NCBI GenBank assembly: GCA_018610025.1
Contig: JAHENW010000035.1
Location: 1-5,204, forward strand
Reading direction: 5' to 3'
Length of the DNA: 5,204 nucleotides
Source of the DNA: Thermoplasmatota archaeon
GTDB lineage: Archaea; Thermoplasmatota; Thermoplasmata; Halarchaeoplasmatales; Halarchaeoplasmataceae
Shown here: positions 1 through 4,339 of the stretch, one piece after another
Position numbering within the stretch: the first letter of the stretch is position 1
How the letters are laid out: every line of letters starts with the position of its first letter
Position numbers and translations under genes: made by a program
Notes under the pieces: generated by a model
The model's database searches: none
Seen by the model: only the letters and a program-made list of their open reading frames with translations
Told to the model about the DNA's origin: nothing

Positions 1-447
1 ATGTTGGAAAAGAACAAAGAACTCTCCAGTAAGAGAGAGGAGTTATTCAAAAAACATCAGGAGATGCTGGAAAAGGAGGATAAAAAGTTGGAAGAGAAGA
101 TAGATATCCCAGATATGGAGATCGCTTCTATCCCAGGAGATACAAAAGAAGAAAAAGAGGAGAAGGAAGTGGAGGAAGAACCGGGAGTGGTAAAACCAAG
201 GGTAGAAGAAGAATCCTCAGAAGAAGAGCTAGAATCTGAAACACCCGAAGAGTCAGGCTCTACGAAAGCCGATGAAGTTTTCGGAGTATCAGAGGATACG
301 GAAGAAGATTCGTCTGAAAAAGACGAAAAGAAGTACCGAAAATGTCCAAAATGCGGTAATCACGCCCTAGAGGTATACTCAGATGACTCCGCCAGTTGTA
401 AATACTGTGATTTCACCTCTCAGGATATAAAAGAGGAAACGCCGTGA
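1..447 (+). CDS. Acidic coiled-coil protein with C-terminal zinc ribbon (probably 5'-truncated by the window edge)
   Basis: I do not recognise a named family. The 148 visible residues begin with a Lys/Glu-rich helical stretch (about 1-35, leucines spaced like a coiled coil), followed by a Glu/Ser-rich acidic linker (about 45-108). A C-terminal treble-type zinc ribbon follows, with C115-P-K-C118 and C133-K-Y-C136 as the likely zinc ligands. The gene ends at TGA 445-447. The first base of the window is an ATG, but the helical start resembles the end of the second coiled coil of the neighbour at 619-2523, so this Met may be internal and the true N-terminus upstream. The ribbon and the following FxxxDI motif match those of the neighbour, so the two are tandem paralogues. 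No signal peptide or membrane segment is visible, so it is probably cytoplasmic. A scaffold or nucleic-acid/protein-binding role is only inferred. Confidence 0.8.
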   Translation: MLEKNKELSSKREELFKKHQEMLEKEDKKLEEKIDIPDMEIASIPGDTKEEKEEKEVEEEPGVVKPRVEEESSEEELESETPEESGSTKADEVFGVSEDTEEDSSEKDEKKYRKCPKCGNHALEVYSDDSASCKYCDFTSQDIKEETP

Positions 448-496
448 AAGAGAAGAAAGAACCCTTAAAGGGCCGCTTGATAAAAAGCTAGAGAGA

Positions 497-540
497 AATA
501 GCGTAGTTCAGAGCCTTCTATAAAAGGAGAACCCGCTATT
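497..540. repeat. Interrupted inverted repeat between the two acidic zinc-ribbon genes
   Basis: Three nested arms pair across one centre: AATAGCG (497-503) with CGCTATT (534-540), GTTC (506-509) with GAAC (529-532), and CCTT (514-517) with AAGG (524-527). The loop is CTATAA. This gives 15 base pairs within 44 nt, with small internal loops. The loop and inner arm include a TATAAAAG string (519-526). The right arm also lies in a competing hairpin, GGAGAA (526-531) with TTCTCC (539-544). It could be a 3'-end structure of the upstream gene or an operator just upstream of the TATA box at 547. The sequence does not decide between these. Confidence 0.45.
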
Positions 541-546
541 CTCCCG

Positions 547-558
547 AAATATATATAT
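547..558 (+). promoter_or_regulatory. TATA box for the 634-aa acidic zinc-ribbon gene
   Basis: The run AAATATATATAT is the strongest TATA-like element in the gap between the two acidic genes. An archaeal start site about 25 bp downstream would fall near 577-580, giving a leader of about 40 nt before the ATG at 619. A second, weaker TATA-like string lies at 519-526. Its own promoter means the gene need not depend on read-through from the upstream paralogue. Confidence 0.55.
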
Positions 559-593
559 GTAAAGAAGAAGATTATTACATTCCCTACCTTCAA

Positions 594-634
594 GGAGAGG
601 GGAAATGGTGTTGCGGAGATGGAATCTAAATTAG
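594..634 (+). promoter_or_regulatory. Ribosome-binding site with a nine-codon upstream ORF overlapping the main start
   Basis: GGAG (594-597, within AAGGAGAGGGG) is 7 nt before an ATG at 605-607, normal spacing for archaeal initiation. That ATG opens a nine-codon ORF ending at TAG 632-634, out of frame with and overlapping the ATG at 619. The ATG at 619 has only GCGGAG directly touching it and lies 21 nt from the GGAG. No in-frame ATG, GTG or TTG exists between the predicted transcription start and 619. So either translation couples from the mini-ORF, or initiation at 619 uses an unusual spacing. Confidence 0.45.
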
Positions 635-2523
635 AGAGTGTGGATGAAGACCTCGATGATTTCAAGGAGTTCATGGACCAACTTAAGGCGAAGGATAAAA
701 AACTGATGGAAAGAGAAAAGAGGTTGAATGAAAGGGCTGAGGAACTAGATGAGCGGGAAGAAAGGCTGGATAGACTGGAAGAAGAGCTCTCTAAGAAAGC
801 CGAAAAGCTAGAGGAAGGAGAGTATCCAGGCAGTGATGAGGGAGGAAGAGAAGAAAGTCCTGAAAGTGTAGATGACGATCAAGTTTTGAACAAGGAAAGA
901 TCGATAATCCAAGAAGAGAGGGAGATCGTTGAAAAAAGAAAGGAAAAGTTAGACAAATTTCTAGGACTCGTTTCTACCCTCAAAGAAGACCTTTTTCAGA
1001 AGGAAGAAGACCTGGTTGATAGGACTGAAGAGTTGCTGGAAAAGAGAGAAGAGTTATACGAAAATAGGAAAGAGCGGTTGGAGAAAGGGGAGGAGGATGA
1101 GGGGATTCCCGAGGAAGAAGGTGAGAAAGAAGAGGTAGAGGAAGTTGAAGCTGAGTCTCCGTCCCGATCATCACCCGAGCAGAGCTCTCCAGATGAGGAG
1201 GTCCCCGAAGAAGCGGAGTCTGAAGAAGAGATCGAAGAGGTAGTAGAAGGGGAAGTCGAGGAGGTAGAAGAAGTTGAGCTAGAAGCCGAAGAGATCGAGG
1301 AGGAAGCTGAAGAAGAGGAAGGAGTCGAGCTAGAAGAGGGGATAGAGAAGGAGGAAGAGATAGAGGAAGAAGAGGAAGAGATCGAAGAGGTAGTAGAAGA
1401 AGAAGAAGCAGAAGAGGGGATAGAGGAGGAAGAAGAAATAGAGGAAGAAGAGGATGAAATCGAAGAGGTAGTAGAAGAGGAGGAACAAATAGAAGAAGAA
1501 GCAGAAGAGGGGGTAGAGGAGGAAGAAGAAATAGAGGAAGAAGTAAAGGAGGAAGAGATCCTCATATGCCAAAACTGTGGGACCGAACTCGACCCTGAAG
1601 CCGAGATGTGCTATGTTTGTGGTGTCAATATCGGGGAGGATGGAGGAGAGATCGAAGAAGATGTCCTCATTTGCCCTTCATGTGAAACCGAACTCCGCCC
1701 TGATGCTGAGATATGCTATAACTGTGGGGCCCGGATCGGAGAAGAAGAGGAGACCGAAAAGCCAGTAGAAGAGGAGGAAATAGAGGAAGAAGCAGAAGAG
1801 GAGATAGAGGAGGAAGAAGATACTGAAGACGAGGAGAAAGAGGGAAAGAGTGAAGAGGAAAAGATCGAAGAAGCAGAAGAGGGGATAAAGGAGGAAGAAA
1901 TAAAGGAAGAAGAGGATGAAATCGAAGAGGTAGTAGAAGAGGAGGAACAAATAGAGGAAGAAGCAGAAGAGGAGATAGAGGAGGAAGAAGATACTGAAGA
2001 CGAGGAGAAAGTGGAAGAGGAAGAGATAGGAAAAGATGACGAAATCGAAGAATCAGTAGAAGGAGAGGAAGAAGAACAAAAGGAAGAAGTGAAGGAGGAA
2101 GAGATATCCTCCTATGATGAAGATATAGAAGACGGTCCAGATGTTGATTCGCTATTTTCAAATCCAGGGGAGGAGAATCCACCTGATGCCCTGGCCTCTA
2201 AAGATAGGAAAAAGAAAGAAAGAGAGGGGGGGCCATCAAAGAAGAAATCGTCTGAGAAAAAGAAGAATCAAACATGTCCAAAATGTGGTAAGAAGGCACT
2301 CATGGTAAAGAATCAGGCCGCTAAATGCAAGAACTGCGACTTCAGGACCAAGGATATCACTGAGTATAAGAAAAAAACCAAGAAAGGCAAGTATCAAACA
2401 TGTCCAAAATGTGGTAAGAAGGCACTCATGGTAAAGAATCAGGCCGCTAAATGCAAGAACTGCGACTTCAGGACCAAGGATATCACTCAATACAGGGAAA
2501 ATAGTGGGACCCAGGCCTATTGA
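619..2523 (+). CDS. Large acidic coiled-coil protein with a double zinc ribbon and a duplicated C-terminal zinc ribbon
   Basis: The function is unknown; the architecture is clear. Residues about 15-66 form a coiled coil with leucine every seventh position (LNERAEE, LDEREER, LDRLEEE). Residues about 90-157 form a second coil. Residues about 158-313 and 377-520 are Glu-dominated blocks with regularly spaced Ile/Val. Between them is a double zinc ribbon: C317/C320/C331/C334 and C352/C355/C366/C369, each with the pattern CxxC-x-x-x-L-x-P-x-A-x-x-CxxCG typical of DZR-type ribbons. A Lys-rich hinge (about 528-551) leads to two identical ribbons, C553/C556/C570/C573 and C595/C598/C612/C615. No signal peptide or membrane helix is seen, so it is probably cytoplasmic. 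The tandem gene upstream is a smaller paralogue. ATG 619 is the first start in the frame, but its ribosome-binding site is poor. The Glu-rich blocks may mimic nucleic acid or act as a flexible spacer between zinc modules; this is inference. Confidence 0.88.
   Translation: MESKLESVDEDLDDFKEFMDQLKAKDKKLMEREKRLNERAEELDEREERLDRLEEELSKKAEKLEEGEYPGSDEGGREESPESVDDDQVLNKERSIIQEEREIVEKRKEKLDKFLGLVSTLKEDLFQKEEDLVDRTEELLEKREELYENRKERLEKGEEDEGIPEEEGEKEEVEEVEAESPSRSSPEQSSPDEEVPEEAESEEEIEEVVEGEVEEVEEVELEAEEIEEEAEEEEGVELEEGIEKEEEIEEEEEEIEEVVEEEEAEEGIEEEEEIEEEEDEIEEVVEEEEQIEEEAEEGVEEEEEIEEEVKEEEILICQNCGTELDPEAEMCYVCGVNIGEDGGEIEEDVLICPSCETELRPDAEICYNCGARIGEEEETEKPVEEEEIEEEAEEEIEEEEDTEDEEKEGKSEEEKIEEAEEGIKEEEIKEEEDEIEEVVEEEEQIEEEAEEEIEEEEDTEDEEKVEEEEIGKDDEIEESVEGEEEEQKEEVKEEEISSYDEDIEDGPDVDSLFSNPGEENPPDALASKDRKKKEREGGPSKKKSSEKKKNQTCPKCGKKALMVKNQAAKCKNCDFRTKDITEYKKKTKKGKYQTCPKCGKKALMVKNQAAKCKNCDFRTKDITQYRENSGTQAY
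1442..1955 (+). repeat. 52-bp perfect in-frame repeat in the Glu-rich blocks
   Basis: Bases 1442-1493 and 1904-1955 are identical, offset by 462 bp (154 codons), so one copy lies in each acidic block on either side of the double zinc ribbon. Similarity continues past the first mismatch at 1494/1956. A 19-nt core encoding IEEVVE occurs four times, starting at 1231, 1381, 1459 and 1921, always in frame. Identity at synonymous positions points to duplication or gene conversion and not only to selection for Glu. Confidence 0.85.
1778..2011 (+). repeat. 63-bp perfect in-frame repeat in the second Glu-rich block
   Basis: Bases 1778-1840 and 1949-2011 match without a mismatch, offset by 171 bp (57 codons). 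Both encode an acidic segment containing EEDTEDEEK. The match stops abruptly on both sides (1777/1948 and 1841/2012 differ), as expected for a recent segmental duplication within the gene. Confidence 0.85.
2267..2487 (+). repeat. 95-bp perfect tandem duplication of the C-terminal zinc ribbon
   Basis: Bases 2267-2361 and 2393-2487 are identical over 95 bp with an in-frame 126-bp period (42 codons). Each unit carries a full CPKC-x13-CKNC ribbon plus the following FRTKDIT motif. The 31-bp spacer between the copies encodes a Lys-rich linker. The absence of any synonymous difference suggests a very recent duplication or continuing gene conversion. The paralogue at 1-447 has a single, diverged version, so the single ribbon is probably ancestral. 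Confidence 0.95.
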
Positions 2524-2544
2524 TCATCTTCACCTATCGATTAC

Positions 2545-2586
2545 TCATCCCATAGATGACGAGGGGAAATTCCCCCTACTATTTTG
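2545..2586 (+). terminator. Tandem hairpins and T-run after the 634-aa acidic gene
   Basis: About 20 bp after TGA 2521-2523, TCATC (2545-2549) can pair with GATGA (2555-2559) over a 5-nt loop. Next, GGGG (2563-2566) can pair with CCCC (2572-2575) over AAATT, followed by CTACTATTTT. The shape suits a transcript end for the + strand gene, where it meets the converging small gene. Archaeal termination depends mainly on T-tracts, and this one is short, so the call is tentative. Confidence 0.35.
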
Positions 2587-2706
2587 GTCATCCCCATATT
2601 TCTGTTTATACATCTTCTTGGCCACCACTCTAACCAATTCCTTCTCACTGCAAGACATGGCCAATTCGAGTTTTTCTTTAGTAAGCCCATCCTCTTCTTT
2701 TCTCAT
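2545..2706 (-). CDS. Small hypothetical protein, 53 aa
   Basis: An ATG at 2706-2704 opens 53 codons ending at TGA 2547-2545. The product starts MRKEEDGLTKEKLELAMSC. The first 40 or so residues are Lys/Glu-rich and look helical (ELVRVVAKKMYKQKYG), followed by a Ser/Gly/Asn-rich tail. It has one Cys (C19), no membrane segment and no known motif. Support as a gene: AGGTGAG (2718-2712) lies 5 nt before the ATG and matches the archaeal anti-Shine-Dalgarno; a TATA box lies at about 2764-2777; and codon choice (AGA, AAG/AAA, GAG/GAA, GTG) resembles its neighbours. It follows the RNase J-like gene on the same strand but with a separate promoter, and converges with the acidic zinc-ribbon gene. The function is unknown; a small DNA- or RNA-associated helix is a guess. 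It is too short for most gene callers. Confidence 0.65.
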   Translation of the reverse strand: MRKEEDGLTKEKLELAMSCSEKELVRVVAKKMYKQKYGDDQNSRGNFPSSSMG

Positions 2707-2711
2707 CCGTT

Positions 2712-2718
2712 CTCACCT
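2712..2718 (-). promoter_or_regulatory. Shine-Dalgarno sequence of the 53-aa gene
   Basis: Read on the - strand this is AGGTGAG, complementary to the conserved 3' end of archaeal 16S rRNA (CACCUCC). It is separated from the ATG at 2706 by ACGGA-like purine-rich spacing of 5 nt. It is the best-formed ribosome-binding site in the window and the main reason for accepting this short gene and its start. Confidence 0.65.
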
Positions 2719-2763
2719 TTTTGTCTGACGGACATATACGAGTGCATCCGTGTCTTTAACGAG

Positions 2764-2777
2764 TTTTTATATTTAAA
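2764..2777 (-). promoter_or_regulatory. TATA box for the 53-aa gene
   Basis: On the - strand this reads TTTAAATATAAAAA. A start 25-27 bp downstream would fall near 2745-2749 and give a leader of about 40 nt carrying the GGTGAG site. A second TATA-like string, TATAAAAG, lies further upstream at 2808-2801 and could act as an alternative promoter with a leader of about 70 nt. Confidence 0.5.
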
Positions 2778-2853
2778 TCTTTGCCTCGGAGATCTCTTTT
2801 CTTTTATACCCTGGTGGCGTTTTTCAGATCTACAACATCTGATCGGATGATCG

Positions 2854-2862
2854 AAAAAAGAC
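2854..2862 (-). terminator. T-tract after the RNase J-like gene
   Basis: About 35 bp after the stop of the RNase J-like gene the - strand reads CGTCTTTTTT, a six-T run with no strong GC hairpin. Archaeal RNA polymerase can terminate at such oligo-T tracts. It lies upstream of the separate promoter of the 53-aa gene, consistent with two transcription units. The remainder of 2707-2896 holds only weak short inverted repeats. Confidence 0.45.
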
Positions 2863-2896
2863 GAGTATGATCGCTGTATGACAGATCTATAGAGGC

Positions 2897-4249
2897 TCAA
2901 AGTTCTATCTTCTCATCTAGTGATGGAAGTTGGATCTCAGACGGGATGTCAGACATATACTTTTTGTAGAGTCCTGGCTTCTCTGTATGAACAGGTATCA
3001 GGATGGACGGGTCGATCTCTTTTACCGCAGACCTGAGTTGAGCTGGCATCACGTGTCCAGAAGCGTGCACCTGATACTGGGGCATCCCATAATGATCGCA
3101 CCAGTTGAGCAGCTTCTCGTGCCTTATCTCCCCCTCCTCGTCGAAGAACTCCGACTGTGACGAGATGAACACACTGTCAGACCCTGGATCTATCTCCATG
3201 AGTTCGTTCATATCGTAATAGGAGGCGGCAAGAACCACTTCATCTTTTATCTCGTTTATCTCCCTTCCGTTCTTAACGTCCACTTCTCTCAGTACCCTAT
3301 CCTCCCAGGCGGATGCCCGGTCTTTCTCTTTCCGGAAAACGAGTACGTGGTCGTCTCTAATATCGAATATATCTAGAGAGGGATCGTCTCTCAGAGACTG
3401 GAGTAAGAAAGCCTGCTTGATGGATATGACGAACTTTCTATCGTTCTCTATAGAGGACTCATACATAGTGCGGAGTCTGTCTATATCACGGGCCGAAAAA
3501 CTTACAACAACAAGCCCGCCGGTATCTCCTATTATCGCACTGGTCTTCTCTTTCACCTCCCTCTCTGAAGATGGTGTAGCTCCCACCATATTGGTCCCCT
3601 CTGAGATCATCACATCCGGTTCTGCCTCTGCGGCCTTATCAATGAACTCCTCGCTCATGTGGGCCTCGGGTCCATGGAGTCGGAAATCTCCAGTGTACAC
3701 TATGGTCTCCGAAGGGGTCCTTATTATGAAACCATATGCACCGGGTATGGAATGGTCGACATGCACTGGTTCCACCTCCAGTGATCCTATGTCGAAAACA
3801 TCTCCAGTCCTGAAAGAGCGGAAATCCTTGTATACCTGGTAGCCGTCGGATTTCGTCATATTGGCTAGGTAGTATTCCTTGGAGGGTCCCGTTCCGGAGC
3901 TGTATTCATAATTCAATATCATCTTCCTGGTCCCCTCCCCACAGTAAAGCGGTATGTCGTTGTCAAGAAAACAGGTGTATCCCCAGTGGTCCAGATGTGG
4001 GTGGGAGAGCAGGACCGCATCTACAGGAGGTTCTTTGTCGTTCTTGTACAGTCCCGGCATCTCTGGAAGGAGACCTATATCGAGAAGATGTTCATGCTTC
4101 CGGGGAGTCAGGTATGGATCGTCATAGTACACCTTTTCTCTACCAAAATTCTTACCGAAGTCTAGAAATATGGATGTCCCTTGATTCTCTAGAAGGATCT
4201 TGTTCCCACCTATGACCCCCACGCCTCCATAGAAGGTGATATCTGTCAT
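2897..4249 (-). CDS. RNase J-like metallo-beta-lactamase/beta-CASP ribonuclease
   Basis: The 450-aa product fits archaeal RNase J-like nucleases (COG0595 type), zinc-dependent enzymes that degrade RNA in the cytoplasm, in the family mainly as 5'-3' exonucleases. Metallo-beta-lactamase motifs in order: LDFG (D30), SHPHLDH (H83, H85, D87, H88), VDHSIPGAYG (H166) and YTGDF (D188). The beta-CASP motifs follow: A as SEGT (E217), B as HASGH (H399) and C as IPVHTE (H421). All expected metal or active-site positions seem present, so it is probably active. Length is normal for archaeal members. The start at 4249 gives a standard N-terminus (GGVGVIGGN), and the TATA box at 4267-4277 implies a leaderless transcript. 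It is divergent from the carbamoyltransferase gene. Exact substrate (mRNA or rRNA, exo or endo) cannot be told, and another MBL-fold hydrolase role is less likely given motifs A-C. Confidence 0.88.
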   Translation of the reverse strand: MTDITFYGGVGVIGGNKILLENQGTSIFLDFGKNFGREKVYYDDPYLTPRKHEHLLDIGLLPEMPGLYKNDKEPPVDAVLLSHPHLDHWGYTCFLDNDIPLYCGEGTRKMILNYEYSSGTGPSKEYYLANMTKSDGYQVYKDFRSFRTGDVFDIGSLEVEPVHVDHSIPGAYGFIIRTPSETIVYTGDFRLHGPEAHMSEEFIDKAAEAEPDVMISEGTNMVGATPSSEREVKEKTSAIIGDTGGLVVVSFSARDIDRLRTMYESSIENDRKFVISIKQAFLLQSLRDDPSLDIFDIRDDHVLVFRKEKDRASAWEDRVLREVDVKNGREINEIKDEVVLAASYYDMNELMEIDPGSDSVFISSQSEFFDEEGEIRHEKLLNWCDHYGMPQYQVHASGHVMPAQLRSAVKEIDPSILIPVHTEKPGLYKKYMSDIPSEIQLPSLDEKIEL

Positions 4250-4266
4250 AAGTCCTTATCCTCGGA

Positions 4267-4277
4267 AATTTATTTAA
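4267..4277 (-). promoter_or_regulatory. TATA box for the RNase J-like gene
   Basis: On the - strand this reads TTAAATAAATT, preceded by an AAAAG stretch as a possible BRE. Its centre (about 4273) is about 24 bp from the ATG at 4249, so transcription should begin at or next to the start codon, giving a leaderless mRNA. No clear Shine-Dalgarno sequence lies just before the ATG. Confidence 0.6.
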
Positions 4278-4309
4278 CTTTTATCTGTCGGTGTTAGGAT
4301 TAGAAAGAG

Positions 4310-4319
4310 CTTAAATATC
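4310..4319 (+). promoter_or_regulatory. TATA box for the carbamoyltransferase gene
   Basis: CTTAAATATC with a purine-rich AGAAAG (4303-4308) as a possible BRE. The centre (about 4314) is about 26 bp from the ATG at 4340, again predicting a leaderless transcript. The sequence between (ATTGGTCAACCC) has no ribosome-binding site. It is about 41 bp, centre to centre, from the oppositely facing TATA box of the RNase J-like gene. Confidence 0.6.
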
Positions 4320-4339
4320 TATTCTAAATTGGTCAACCC

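Noticed and set aside
465..674. 69-codon - strand frame between the two acidic genes
   Set aside because: It covers the TATA box, leader and first codons of the 634-aa gene, and no promoter or ribosome-binding site faces that way.
996..1565. 189-codon antisense frame of almost pure serine
   Set aside because: It is the reverse complement of GAA/GAG repeats in another frame. It has no promoter or ribosome-binding site, and its composition is explained by the acidic gene on the other strand.
1330..1572. Antisense Phe/Leu/Tyr-rich frame resembling a membrane protein
   Set aside because: Apparent hydrophobicity comes only from reading Glu codons backwards; no start signals.
1231..1955. Possible CRISPR array from the repeated 19-nt unit
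   Set aside because: Repeats are irregularly spaced, in frame, made of Glu codons and separated by similar sequence, not by unique spacers.
1667..2182. 171-codon antisense frame rich in Leu/Pro
   Set aside because: Low-complexity shadow of the second Glu-rich block and double zinc ribbon, with no motif or initiation signal.
2584..2850. 88-codon + strand frame, Phe-rich, in the intergenic stretch
   Set aside because: It is antisense to the better supported 53-aa gene and its promoter, has no ribosome-binding site, and its Phe runs mirror Lys/Glu codons.
2825..2852. Short inverted repeats CAGAT/ATCTG and GATC/GATC after the RNase J-like gene
   Set aside because: Stems of 4-5 bp are expected by chance and no downstream T-run or other signal supports them.
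2703..2900. 65-codon - strand frame starting at TTG and overlapping the stop of the RNase J-like gene
   Set aside because: It would translate through the T-tract and the TATA boxes of the small gene, is Arg/Ser-rich without a motif, and has no convincing ribosome-binding site.
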